From the NCBI GenBank assembly GCA_041658705.1, contig JBAZZT010000001.1:186001-250000 (forward strand): a stretch of 64,000 bases of DNA, written 5' to 3'. Source of the DNA: CAIKNB01 sp041658705 (GTDB lineage: Bacteria > Patescibacteriota > Patescibacteriia > 2-12-FULL-60-25). Positions within the stretch are counted from its first letter, which is position 1; the number at the start of each line of letters is the position of its first letter. Made by a program: the position numbers and the translations under genes. Shown here one piece after another: positions 50,829-59,233 of the stretch. A model generated the notes under the pieces. It had not been told where the DNA came from, did not search any database, and worked only from the letters and a program-made list of their open reading frames with translations.

Positions 50829-50929
50829 TGACTTAAGCCGTCTCATGCGGCCCCGATACGCGGAGCCAATCTGTTCCTTGCAGTCCCCAGACCAGTCCGC
50901 ACAGCGGACGGATGAAAGGTAGTCTTGCC

Positions 50930-51745
50930 ATGAAGAATCTGTCATTCCTGTTCGCGATGTGTGCAGTTGCTCTCATCTCCGCTTGCTCGGACAACGAGCC
51001 GGTGGACGCTCGCGGCGCGACGCCCGCAATCCAGTGTCCGGCGCTTGGATCGAGCTGCGCAGGAATCCTGGAGCTCTACGACTGCGGCTCGGTCTGCCGT
51101 TGTGGCTACTGGGTTACCCTGGGCAGCCAGCAGGCCGCGCAGCAGTGCCCCAGCCAGCAGCCCCCGTCCACCTGCTATGTGGGTATGGGATGCTCGGGTG
51201 AAGGCACAGCCTGCACGGGCAAGCAGGGCAATCTCACCTGCCATTGCGGCCGGTGGGAGGATCCCGCGCTTGCCAACAACAGCTGCACCCCGGCCCAGCA
51301 GAACCCCGGCGTCGGTGGATCAGGCGGAAGCCAAGCCGTGCCGTACCCGACCGAGGGCCCGACGCGCGTCGTGGATATCTACATCACGTCGCCGCACAAG
51401 CTCTCGCACGTCTGGTGCGAAGGCGCAGAGGTCATGAAGAATGACCATCGCCCCGATCAGCAGGCGCAGTGGGCAGCGGGCGCGCCGGGCGTCTGGCACA
51501 GCTTCGGCTGCGATGCTCTCAATGGTGAGAGCTACCACTGCCAGATCACGACGAGCGTCGCGAACTCCTTCCGCCACCAGTGTTACCTCAACACCGCTGG
51601 CACGGCGACGAGCGGGGATCTGGTGCGCTACACCTGCGCCAACCCCACCCAGCTCTACGCGGACGAGCAGTTCCTCGAGAACCCGCAGTCGACCCTGCTG
51701 GTCACCAACTTGAGTGACCAGGCAGCCAACTGCCAGATCGACTGA
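50930..51745 (+). CDS. Cys-rich lipoprotein 1 (CSDNEP family)
   Basis: This 271-residue protein has a lipoprotein signal ending LISAC and mature start CSDNEPVDARG, matching the gene at 52004 (CSDNEPIDARD). A Cys-rich N-terminal half (CPALGSSCAG, CGSVCRCGYW, CYVGMGCSGEGTACTGK, CHCGRWED) resembles disulfide-stabilised modules. A Pro/Gly/Ser linker leads to a C-terminal beta-rich domain (VVDIYITSPHKLSHVWCEG, YHCQITTSVANSFRHQCYL). Codon use is GC-rich. It would sit on the cell surface. Function unknown. Confidence 0.65.
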   Translation: MKNLSFLFAMCAVALISACSDNEPVDARGATPAIQCPALGSSCAGILELYDCGSVCRCGYWVTLGSQQAAQQCPSQQPPSTCYVGMGCSGEGTACTGKQGNLTCHCGRWEDPALANNSCTPAQQNPGVGGSGGSQAVPYPTEGPTRVVDIYITSPHKLSHVWCEGAEVMKNDHRPDQQAQWAAGAPGVWHSFGCDALNGESYHCQITTSVANSFRHQCYLNTAGTATSGDLVRYTCANPTQLYADEQFLENPQSTLLVTNLSDQAANCQID

Positions 51746-51777
51746 CCGCTCGGTCCCGCGTACCGTCTCCAAAGCTC

Positions 51778-51812
51778 CCTTCCGCGCAACTCGCGGAAGG
51801 GGCTTTTTCTTT
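51778..51812 (+). terminator. Rho-independent terminator
   Basis: CTTCCGCG and CGCGGAAG pair around CAACT and are followed by GGGGCTTTTTCTTTTTC. Confidence 0.88.
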
Positions 51813-51819
51813 TTCCCCG

Positions 51820-51846
51820 AGGGCGCATGGCATGCGCCCCTACAAT
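51820..51846. repeat. GGGCGCATGGCATGCGCCCC palindrome
   Basis: A copy of the GTAGGGGC-type family lies between the terminator and the promoter of the next gene. Confidence 0.75.
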
Positions 51847-51856
51847 CTATCTCCAT

Positions 51857-51885
51857 TTGACACTTCCCCCATTTTATGGTTAGCT
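51857..51885 (+). promoter_or_regulatory. Possible promoter of the gene at 52004
   Basis: TTGACA (51857-51862), a 17-base spacer and TTAGCT lie about 118 bases before the ATG. An AGGAGG ribosome site is at 51994-51999. Confidence 0.4.
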
Positions 51886-52003
51886 GCTTTATTCGCTAAA
51901 ATAGGAAACAAAACAGCACTTTTGCATGCAAGATTCACGAAATTGTTTGAGCTTTTGAACGGTTTCGCGAACCTTCCATACTACGAGGAACCTAGGAGGA
52001 ATC

Positions 52004-53179
52004 ATGAAGAATGGTCGCCTGTTGGTCAGTTTGATCGTTGGCCTCACGGCCGTCACCGCTTGCTCGGACAACGAGCCGATCGATGCACGCGACTGGTCCG
52101 CGAAGAACGGATCCCCGCCTGCGGGCGGAGCGGCCGGATCGGACGGAGGCGTTTCCGGCAACAGCGGGACTGGTGCGCAAGCCGGCAACAGCGGCGCGGC
52201 AGGATCCGGCGTCGGCGGCACGTCGACGGGCGGAACCGGAGCTTCGGCTGGCACGGGCGCAAGCTCGGGAACCGGTGGCACTTCGGGAACGGCTGGCACG
52301 GGCCAAGGCGGCTCCGCTGGCGCTTCCGACGACTGCCAAGGCGCTGCCTTCATGGACACGTGTGCGCAGGAAGGCGCCAAGTCGGGCGACTTCGTTTGCG
52401 CTTGCGGTCTGGAGGCACAAGTCTGCACCTGTCGCTGCGTCTACACGTGGTTGCAGAATCAACTCGTGCCTTGCCCCGATGGAGGAGTTGCAGGAGCTGG
52501 TGGCGCATCTGGCGCCGGCGGCTTCGGCGGAACCGGTGAAGGCGGGACTGGCGCGACCGGCGGCTCTTCCACGGGCGGAAGCTCGGGGATTGGCGGCCAA
52601 GGCGGCACGGGCGCATCTGGCGGCTCTGGCGGAATTGGCCAAGGCGGCATCGGCGGAACCAGTATCGGCGGTTTCGGCGGCACGGGCGCAAGCTCGGGTG
52701 CCGGAGGCACGACTCCCGATAGCGGCACGCCCACCATGCGCGCCGTGACCTACCGCTGGACCCTGCGCGCCGGCCTCAACGCTTCGCACCTCACCGGCTT
52801 CGACGAAGTATTTGACCAGAACGGCAACCGCATCGTGCGTCCGCTGCCGTGCGGCGCGAATCCCGATGAGGCTGTGTACTCCTGGGGTGCGGCGCAGGAT
52901 TGTCCTAACGCCGCAGTCTGCTTCTCGGAGGCGATGAACGGACAGGCGAGCTACACCTGCACGATTCACCGTCCGCCAGGAGCGATTCCGCAGACCAACG
53001 CCCACATCATCGTGATGGGGACGAACGCCGGCATCTGGGCCTGCGCCAGCCCTGACGGTTCGTTCCGTAACGCTACCTTCGAAGTCTGGGTCGACGGCAT
53101 CTCGGTTCCGAGCTTCCCGGTCCTCGATCCGCAGCCCGGCTTCGAACCCTTCTGCCGGGACATGTTCCAGGTTCCGTAG
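52004..53179 (+). CDS. Gly-rich lipoprotein 2 (CSDNEP family)
   Basis: This 391-residue protein has a lipoprotein signal ending AVTAC and mature start CSDNEPIDARD. Two long Gly/Ser/Thr/Ala tracts (residues ~35-110 and ~160-245) of the GGTGGSxGTGG type flank a short Cys-rich module (CQGAAFMDTCAQE, VCACGLEAQVCTCRCVY). The C-terminal domain (~250-391) is beta-rich with four cysteines. Such Gly-rich linkers in lipoproteins are familiar from Myxococcota and related groups. That hints at transfer but is not proof, since composition alone can mislead. Confidence 0.65.
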   Translation: MKNGRLLVSLIVGLTAVTACSDNEPIDARDWSAKNGSPPAGGAAGSDGGVSGNSGTGAQAGNSGAAGSGVGGTSTGGTGASAGTGASSGTGGTSGTAGTGQGGSAGASDDCQGAAFMDTCAQEGAKSGDFVCACGLEAQVCTCRCVYTWLQNQLVPCPDGGVAGAGGASGAGGFGGTGEGGTGATGGSSTGGSSGIGGQGGTGASGGSGGIGQGGIGGTSIGGFGGTGASSGAGGTTPDSGTPTMRAVTYRWTLRAGLNASHLTGFDEVFDQNGNRIVRPLPCGANPDEAVYSWGAAQDCPNAAVCFSEAMNGQASYTCTIHRPPGAIPQTNAHIIVMGTNAGIWACASPDGSFRNATFEVWVDGISVPSFPVLDPQPGFEPFCRDMFQVP

Positions 53180-53205
53180 GGGCGAATAATCATTCGCCCC
53201 TACGC
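53176..53205. repeat. GTAGGGGCGAATAATC palindrome after the gene at 52004
   Basis: The repeat begins within the last codons (GTTCCGTAGGGGC), so it supplies the TAG stop codon of the gene. The GTAGGGGCGAATAATC version is the one found inside pheT. Confidence 0.8.
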
Positions 53206-53209
53206 TACA

Positions 53210-53247
53210 CAGCTCCGCAACCCCAACTCGGGTCGCGGAGCTTTTTT
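53210..53247 (+). terminator. Rho-independent terminator
   Basis: AGCTCCGC-A-ACCC pairs with GGGT-C-GCGGAGCT around CAACTC, followed by TTTTTTGTT. A palindromic repeat lies between the gene end and this terminator. Confidence 0.88.
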
Positions 53248-53451
53248 GTTAGTAGGGTACACGGTAGGGAGTAGAGGGTAGCCAAAAAACCAATGTCATC
53301 CTGAGCTTGTCGAAGGACCTTTTCTAGCTCCGTCAGAACCCGATAGCTGATAAAGGTCCTTCGACTACGCTGCTGCTCCGCTCAGGATGACAGTACCTTG
53401 TTATATTTTTGGCTACCGCCTACTGCCTACAGCCTACCGCCTTTTTTCTGC
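53248..53451. repeat. Repeat-filled gap before holB
   Basis: TAGAGGGTAGCC words, a facing GTCATCCTGAGCTTGTC...AAGGACC and AAAGGTCCTTCGAC...CTCAGGATGAC pair (53294-53392), and GGCTACCGCCTACTGCC words fill the gap. Confidence 0.65.
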
Positions 53452-53457
53452 TATACT
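53452..53457 (+). promoter_or_regulatory. -10 box of holB, predicted leaderless
   Basis: TGCTATACT is an extended -10 box that ends seven bases before the ATG at 53465. Confidence 0.55.
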
Positions 53458-53464
53458 TTTACCC

Positions 53465-54421
53465 ATGCCAAACAGCCGTTTGGGGGAAGGTATCATCGGG
53501 CATGAGGCCCAGGTCAGGATACTTGATTCGTCGCTGCGCAATCCCGCTCCGGCGTATTTGTTATTCGGCCAGGAACACATGGGCAAACGCACTTTGGCCG
53601 AACGTTTCGCGCGCCTGCTGTTGGATTTGGAACAGGATGATGAACGCTGGAAGAGTCATCCCGATCTGATGATCATCGAGGCCGATGAGGGCAAGACGCA
53701 AGTCTCGGTCGAGCAAGTGCGTGATTTGCGCGGACGTGTCTCGTTGCGTCCGGCGCGCGCCTCGCGTCTCGTGACCTATGTGCCGCATGCCGACCGCTTG
53801 AACGAATCGGGCACCAACGCGCTGCTCAAGGTGATCGAAGAGCCGCCTGCCGGCGCGGTCTTCATCTTCGTGGTCGAAGATTTGGGCCGCATCCCCATGA
53901 CCGTGCGCAGCCGCTCGGTCAACTTGCCGTTCTTCAGCGTGGCGCTTGAGACTTTGGCGCGCGGGCTCGCGGCACGCGGCATGTCCCAAGCTGACGCTAT
54001 GGTCTTGGCGCGCACGGCACGCGGCCGTCCTGGTTTGGCGCTCGCGCCGCAAATCCGCCCCAACGGCGGCACGGCTTTTGCCGGACAATGCCTGACGGCG
54101 CGCAACACCGGGGCGCGGCTCATGCTCATCGAGGAGCTTGCTCGCGCTTGCGAATCAGAATCCGATTCCGCCGCGGCTTGGCGCGAAGCCATCATCTTTG
54201 CCATGCAAGAGACGGGACGCCGCTTGCTCGACGACCCACGGCGCGCTTCCATATTAGGCATGGGGTTGCTGACGGCGCTGCGGGCCGTCGGCGGCGCAGT
54301 CTCGCCACGCTTAGCTCTCGAGTCTTGCGCCCTGGCACTCGAAGGCGACACGGCCAGCGAACTCACGCGTCTCATGCCCGGCTTCCTGCCCGCCGCTTTG
54401 CCGCGTATCTTTCAATTATGA
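53465..54421 (+). CDS. holB: DNA polymerase III delta-prime-like subunit
   Basis: This 318-residue AAA+ clamp-loader protein has the P-loop-like segment LLFGQEHMGKRTLAERFAR (residues ~30-47), the HPDLMIIEADEGKTQVSVEQVRDLR block typical of HolB/DnaX, a sensor region (NALLKVIEEPPAGAVFIFV) and the SRSVNLPFF arginine-finger segment. No zinc-binding Cys cluster is visible, which fits delta prime variants better than DnaX. I start at MPNSRLGEG because it lies seven bases after the -10 box; the longer frame is repeat-derived. It would load the sliding clamp together with DnaX and HolA, neither of which is in the window. Confidence 0.8.
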   Translation: MPNSRLGEGIIGHEAQVRILDSSLRNPAPAYLLFGQEHMGKRTLAERFARLLLDLEQDDERWKSHPDLMIIEADEGKTQVSVEQVRDLRGRVSLRPARASRLVTYVPHADRLNESGTNALLKVIEEPPAGAVFIFVVEDLGRIPMTVRSRSVNLPFFSVALETLARGLAARGMSQADAMVLARTARGRPGLALAPQIRPNGGTAFAGQCLTARNTGARLMLIEELARACESESDSAAAWREAIIFAMQETGRRLLDDPRRASILGMGLLTALRAVGGAVSPRLALESCALALEGDTASELTRLMPGFLPAALPRIFQL

Positions 54422-54516
54422 GTAGAAGTTAGAATCTGGAAGCTAGGGTTCTGGAAATTCCAGCTTCTAGCTTCCCGCTTCCCGCTTCAGCCCCTAAATT
54501 TTCGACTAAAATCTCT
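54422..54516. repeat. TAGAAGCTGGAATTTCC inverted words
   Basis: AGTTAGAATCTGGAAGCTAGG faces CCAGCTTCTAGCTTCCCGC in the short gap before the BNR lipoprotein gene. Confidence 0.6.
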
Positions 54517-55587
54517 ATGTTCAAAAAACTTTTTCTCTTAAGCGCAACTGCCTTCGCCTTCGCCCTTCTCGGCGCAGGTTGCACGAGCACGAGCACCGCT
54601 CCCAAAGGACCCGACGGGGGAGTCTGGAAGACTGCCGATCGCGGGCAGACTTGGGTCAGCAAAAAAGCGCTGGTGAACGGCGCCAAAGTCACGGCCGCTG
54701 GCGCGCAACTCTCGGTCCTCGACATGAAGTTCGATCCGCAGGATCGCAACGCCATCTATCTGGCCACCGCGGAACTGGGTTTGGTCTATTCGTTGGACGG
54801 TGGCGATTCGTGGTTGCAAGGCAAGATTCCCGGCGTGACCAAGGCCAACTCCGTGGCCATCGATCCCAAGAACAAATGCACCCAATATGTCACCAGCGGC
54901 AATAAAGTCTTCAAGACCGAGAATTGCGGACGCGATTGGACGCAACCATGGTACGAGCCGCGGACTGATCTGGTGCTGACCCGCATCATGGTGGACTGGT
55001 ACAACCCGACCATCCTGTACGCCGGTTCGAGCGATGGCGACGTCTACCGTTCCGACAACGCGGCGGCATCTTGGCAAAACGTGCATCGCGAACCAGGCGC
55101 TCAAGTCACCAGCCTGGTCATGGATCCCAAGGATTCGCGCGCGGTCTATGTCGGCACCAAGAGCGAAGGTATCTGGAGGACTTCCGACGGCGGCGAGACT
55201 TGGGTCAAGATAAAAAAGCAGTTCGGCGATGATCTGGCGGATGGACGGCGCGTGTATCAAGTCGTGGTCGATCCGGTGGATGCGAATACCATCTATGACG
55301 TGTGCAAATACGGCATCCTAAAATCGACCGACGCTGGCGAAACTTGGAAAGCGCTCAACCTCACTTCGCCTCCGGGCACGATCACCATAAATTCGCTGGC
55401 GGTCGATCCCAAAAATAACCAGAATCTGGTCTTCACCGGCGTCTCGACGCTCCAATATACGACCGATGGGGGAGCGAGCTGGTCGCCTAAAAAATTGCCC
55501 ACGACCCAAGCCGGCGCCTTCGTCATGTTCGACCCGGTTGATTCGAACGTCTTGTATCTGGGCACGATTCCAGTCCCGACGAAATAG
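54517..55587 (+). CDS. Lipoprotein with BNR/sortilin-like propeller
   Basis: This 356-residue protein has a lipoprotein signal (MFKKLFLLSATAFAFALLGA, then GC). The mature part has repeated Asp-box units of the S/T-x-D-x-G-x-T/S-W type: KTADRGQTW, YSLDGGDSW, FKTENCGRDW, YRSDNAAASW, RTSDGGETW, KSTDAGETW and YTTDGGASW. They alternate with DPKDSRAVYVGT-like strands. This is the layout of sortilin/YCF48-like beta propellers, which bind ligands or assist assembly. It would be anchored on the outer membrane face. No catalytic residues of sialidases are evident. Confidence 0.85.
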   Translation: MFKKLFLLSATAFAFALLGAGCTSTSTAPKGPDGGVWKTADRGQTWVSKKALVNGAKVTAAGAQLSVLDMKFDPQDRNAIYLATAELGLVYSLDGGDSWLQGKIPGVTKANSVAIDPKNKCTQYVTSGNKVFKTENCGRDWTQPWYEPRTDLVLTRIMVDWYNPTILYAGSSDGDVYRSDNAAASWQNVHREPGAQVTSLVMDPKDSRAVYVGTKSEGIWRTSDGGETWVKIKKQFGDDLADGRRVYQVVVDPVDANTIYDVCKYGILKSTDAGETWKALNLTSPPGTITINSLAVDPKNNQNLVFTGVSTLQYTTDGGASWSPKKLPTTQAGAFVMFDPVDSNVLYLGTIPVPTK

Positions 55588-55804
55588 AATAGCCAGTAGG
55601 CTGTAGGCAGTAGGCAAAAAGGCGAACGAGATTCGTCCTTTTTGATTTAGCCCTGGCTACCGTCTACCGTCAGGGCGCATGGCATGCGCCCCTACCGTCT
55701 ATCCCCTAAGTTGACGAAAACCCCGAAAAATGGAAAAATGGGCAGGAAATCGATCTTCGAGCCTCAACTTTAAACTTTAAACTTTGAGCTTTAAACTATT
55801 TCCT
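55588..55804. repeat. Repeat-filled gap before frr
   Basis: GTAGGCTGTAGGCAGTAGGC words, a CGTCTACCGTC plus GGGCGCATGGCATGCGCCCC unit (55660-55700) and TTTAAACTTTAAACTTTGAG words precede frr. I see no gene or clear terminator. Confidence 0.65.
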
Positions 55805-56359
55805 ATGTCCAATCGCCTCGAAGCCGCCAAGCCGGAGTTCACTAAAGTCCTGGAACGTCTGGACAAGGAATTAAGAAACCTGCGCACGGGACGCGCCAAC
55901 GCCGCTTTGGTCGAGGACGTCAAAGTCGAGGCTTATGATTCGATGATGGATCTCAAGGGTCTGGCCGCCGTCTCGGTGCCTGACGCCAAGACCATCCAGA
56001 TCGAACCGTGGGACAAAGGTTTGGTCAAAGATGTCGAGAAGGCGCTCATCGCGGCGAACCTGGGACTCACGCCCAACGTTTCAGGCTCCATCATCCGCCT
56101 CAACATGCCGCAGATGAACGAAGAGACGCGCCGCGAAACGGTCAAGACGGTCAAGCAAAAAGGCGAGCAAGCCAAGATCGCCATCCGCAACGTGCGCGAA
56201 GCGGCGCGCGAGGGCATCCTGAACGACGAAAAAGCCAATCTCATCGGCGAAGACGAACGATTCCGGCTCATGGAACAACTCGACAAAGCCATCAAGGAAG
56301 TCAACGACAAAGTGGATGAAACGGTGAACGACAAGGAAGAAGAGATAATGACGATATGA
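55805..56359 (+). CDS. frr: Ribosome recycling factor
   Basis: RRF splits post-termination ribosomes together with EF-G. The 184-residue protein shows the helical-bundle signatures LDKELRNLRTGRANAALVEDVKVEAY, the head domain (VSVPDAKTIQIEPWDKGLVKDVEKAL), LTPNVSGSIIRLNMPQMNEETR and the C-terminal helix. Length is normal. I start at MSNRLEAAK; seven upstream codons are repeat-derived. Confidence 0.95.
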   Translation: MSNRLEAAKPEFTKVLERLDKELRNLRTGRANAALVEDVKVEAYDSMMDLKGLAAVSVPDAKTIQIEPWDKGLVKDVEKALIAANLGLTPNVSGSIIRLNMPQMNEETRRETVKTVKQKGEQAKIAIRNVREAAREGILNDEKANLIGEDERFRLMEQLDKAIKEVNDKVDETVNDKEEEIMTI

Positions 56360-56361
56360 GA

Positions 56362-56489
56362 AAAAACTTAAAGTTTAAAGTTTAAAACTTAAAGTTTCAC
56401 ATGAAGGATACGGAAAACAATTCGGCAGATGTGGGTCGTTTATCAAGGGCAGCTTTAAGCTTTAAGTTTTTAACTTTGAGTTGATTCCT
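56362..56489. repeat. TTAAAGTTTAAAG inverted words between frr and glyS
   Basis: CTTAAAGTTTAAAGTTTAAA faces GCTTTAAGCTTTAAGTTTTT. The centre holds ordinary sequence without an open frame. Confidence 0.65.
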
Positions 56490-57872
56490 ATGCCCATCAC
56501 GCCCGAACGCAAGATGGATCTCTTGGTGTCGCTGTGCAAACGGCGCGGTTTCGTGTTTCCGGACTCGGAAATCTACGGCGGCTTCGCCAACGCTTGGGAT
56601 TTTGGGCCGTATGGCACGGAACTCAAGAACAACATCCGCGATGCTTGGTGGAAGCGTTTTGTGCACGGTCGCGATGATGTCGTAGGCGTGGACACCCCGA
56701 TCATCCAGCATCCGCGCGTCTGGGAGGCGTCCGGTCATGTGCAGAATTTTTCCGATCCGTTGGTCGATTGCAAACGTTGTCATCACCGTTTCCGCGCCGA
56801 CCACCTGCTCGAAGCGCGCCAAGCCGAACCGGGTTACGACAAAGAGCAGCCGCTCGACATCAAAGACGTGCGCTGCCCCGAGTGCGGCGGCGAACTGACC
56901 GACATCCGGCAGTTCAACATGATGTTCAAGACGTTCGTCGGCGTGACTGACGACGCGGCGAGCGTGGCTTACCTGCGACCCGAGACGGCGGCCGGCATGT
57001 TCACGACCTGGAAAAACCTTCGCGATTCCATGCGCAAACGTTTGCCGTTGGGCGTGGCCCAAGTCGGTCGGGTCTTCCGGAACGAAATCACGCCGGGCAA
57101 CTTCATCTTCCGCTTGCGCGAGTTCGAACAGATGGAGATCGAATATTTCGTCAAACCGGATGACGCGCCGCGGGCTTTCGAGATGTGGTTGGCGGAATAT
57201 AAGGCTTGGACCAAAGACGTCTTGGGCATCAAAGACGAGCATGTGCAATTCCGCGAGATTCCGGCTGAAGAACGCGCTTTCTATTCGCGCCGCTCCATCG
57301 ACCCCGAGTATCTTTATCCTTTCGGCATGAAGGAGTTGGGCGGTTTGGCCAATCGCGCGGATTACGATTTGTCGCGGCATCAAGAATTCTCCAAAGAAGA
57401 TTTGCGTTATATGGATCCGGAGACGGGCGAAAAATTCATCCCGCACGTCATCGAACCGACTTGGGGACTGACGCGCAGCGTACTGGCGGTGCTGGCGGAA
57501 CATCTCGACATCGACGAAGCCGAGAGCGCCGAGGGCGAGAGCGAACCGCGCATGGTATTGCGTTTGCCGCCGCGGCTGGCGCCGGTCAAGCTCGCCGTCT
57601 TGCCGTTGCAGAAAAAAGGCGAACTCGCGCCCGTGGCCCAGCAACTGGTCAAAGCTTTGCGGACACAGGACTTGGTGGTCGAATATGACGACGGCGGATC
57701 GATCGGCAAACGTTATCGCCGGCAGGATGAGATCGGCACGCCGTGGTGCGCTACCGTGGATTTCGAGTCACTCACCGATCACCAAGTCACGCTGCGCGAT
57801 CGCGACAGCATGGAGCAAGTCCGCGTGGCCTTGGATGAAGTCGCCGCCTGGGTAAAAAGCCGCTTAAAATAG
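56490..57872 (+). CDS. glyS: Glycyl-tRNA synthetase (alpha2 type)
   Basis: This 460-residue class II enzyme charges tRNA-Gly and is the dimeric type found in archaea, eukaryotes and part of the bacteria. It shows LCKRRGFVFPDSEIYGGFAN, WDFGPYGTELKNN, the zinc-site cysteines (DCKRCHHRF and RCPECGGEL), FNMMFKTFVG, YLRPETAAGMF, GRVFRNEITPGNFIFRLREFEQMEIE (motif 2) and EPTWGLTRSVLAVL (motif 3), then the anticodon-binding domain. I start at MPITPERK. Confidence 0.95.
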   Translation: MPITPERKMDLLVSLCKRRGFVFPDSEIYGGFANAWDFGPYGTELKNNIRDAWWKRFVHGRDDVVGVDTPIIQHPRVWEASGHVQNFSDPLVDCKRCHHRFRADHLLEARQAEPGYDKEQPLDIKDVRCPECGGELTDIRQFNMMFKTFVGVTDDAASVAYLRPETAAGMFTTWKNLRDSMRKRLPLGVAQVGRVFRNEITPGNFIFRLREFEQMEIEYFVKPDDAPRAFEMWLAEYKAWTKDVLGIKDEHVQFREIPAEERAFYSRRSIDPEYLYPFGMKELGGLANRADYDLSRHQEFSKEDLRYMDPETGEKFIPHVIEPTWGLTRSVLAVLAEHLDIDEAESAEGESEPRMVLRLPPRLAPVKLAVLPLQKKGELAPVAQQLVKALRTQDLVVEYDDGGSIGKRYRRQDEIGTPWCATVDFESLTDHQVTLRDRDSMEQVRVALDEVAAWVKSRLK

Positions 57873-57884
57873 AGAAAAATTATA

Positions 57885-57950
57885 AATGCCAAATGACGAA
57901 TGCCAAATTAATCCTGAATTCGTCATTTGTAATTCGTAATTTATAATTGC
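57885..57950. repeat. AATGCCAAATGACG inverted words
   Basis: AATGCCAAATGACGAATGCC faces GTCATTTGTAATTCGTAATT between glyS and the M16 gene. Confidence 0.7.
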
Positions 57951-57951
57951 C

Positions 57952-59226
57952 ATGAAACCCATCCCAAAAAAACTCAAAAACGGCATGCCCGTGCTCCTCG
58001 TGCCCCAGAAGGGCGCGATTTCCATGACCCTGCTCGTTTTGGTAAAAGTCGGTTCGCGTTACGAGACGCGCGAAATCAACGGCGCCTCGCATTTTATCGA
58101 ACACTTGATGTTCAAAGGCACGGCCAAGCGGCCCACGACCGAAACCATCTCGCGCGAGCTCGATCGCTACGGCGCGGAATATAACGCCTACACGGACAAG
58201 GATCTGACCGGCTACTACATCAAGATGGACGCGGGGCATACGCCGCTGGCCATCGACATGCTGCACGACATGCTCTTTCATTCCAAATACGACTCCAAAG
58301 AAATCGACCGTGAGCGCGGCGTGATCGTGGAAGAGATCAACATGTACGAGGACAATCCGCGTTCGCACGTGGACGATCTGTTGGAAGAAGTCATGTTCCC
58401 CAATTCGACCCTGGGTTGGAACGTCGCGGGACCGCGCGAAGTCATCCGCAGCATCTCGCGCGACCAGCTCATCGGCTATCGCGACGCCTATTACATCCCC
58501 GAGCGCATGACCGTGGTCGTGGCGGGAAAAATCATGCCGGGTACGCTGGCCTTGCTCGAAAAGACTTTCGGCAGAGTGACGCGCAAAACGGGGGAGGATC
58601 AAGCCTTCGATCAATTCGAAACGCCGGCCAAACTTACGACGCCCATCAGCTATCAAGAAAAAGCCACCGAGCAAGTGCAATTTGCTATGTCGTTTTACGG
58701 TTTGAAACTCGACGATCCCAGTTTGCCGGCCGCCGGATTATTGTCCAGCATCTTGGGCGGCACCATGTCATCGCGTCTATTCATCCAAATCCGCGAACGG
58801 CGCGGGTTGTGCTATTCCATCCACGCCATGCATCAGGCGCGGGAAGACATCGGCATGTTCGGCATCTTCGCCGGTCTGGAGAAAAAGCGTTTCCATGAAG
58901 CGGTAAAGGCGGTCATCAAGGAATTGAAATCCGTGATGCGCGACGGCGTCACTTCCGAAGAGCTCAAGCGCGCCAAAGACAACATCAAAGGACGCACCAC
59001 CCTGGCCTTCGAGGATTCGGCGACGCAAGCCGAGTGGTACGGCAAAGAATGGCTTTTCCGGCGTCGCGTGGAGACTCCCGAAGAGCGTTTGCGCCGTTAC
59101 GAAAAAGTGACCGGCGCCGAGGTGCGCAAAGTCGCGCGCGCCATCTTCCGTCCCGAGCAAATGGCCTGCGCAGTCATCGGCCCTTTCGGTAAACGGGAAA
59201 ATGTGGCTAAATTGATCAAATGGTAA
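57952..59226 (+). CDS. M16 family zinc peptidase
   Basis: This 424-residue protein has the inverted zinc motif HFIEH at residues 47-51 and the downstream Glu ligand region (VIVEEINMYEDNP, near 124-131). The second, non-catalytic half of the fold carries the RERRGLCYSI motif, the Arg-Tyr-type substrate-binding block of M16. Length matches the single-chain processing-peptidase-like bacterial members (PqqL/YmxG type). It may degrade peptides or process proteins in the cytoplasm, since no signal peptide is present. tpiA starts seven bases after its stop. Confidence 0.9.
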   Translation: MKPIPKKLKNGMPVLLVPQKGAISMTLLVLVKVGSRYETREINGASHFIEHLMFKGTAKRPTTETISRELDRYGAEYNAYTDKDLTGYYIKMDAGHTPLAIDMLHDMLFHSKYDSKEIDRERGVIVEEINMYEDNPRSHVDDLLEEVMFPNSTLGWNVAGPREVIRSISRDQLIGYRDAYYIPERMTVVVAGKIMPGTLALLEKTFGRVTRKTGEDQAFDQFETPAKLTTPISYQEKATEQVQFAMSFYGLKLDDPSLPAAGLLSSILGGTMSSRLFIQIRERRGLCYSIHAMHQAREDIGMFGIFAGLEKKRFHEAVKAVIKELKSVMRDGVTSEELKRAKDNIKGRTTLAFEDSATQAEWYGKEWLFRRRVETPEERLRRYEKVTGAEVRKVARAIFRPEQMACAVIGPFGKRENVAKLIKW

Positions 59227-59233
59227 ACTCGCT

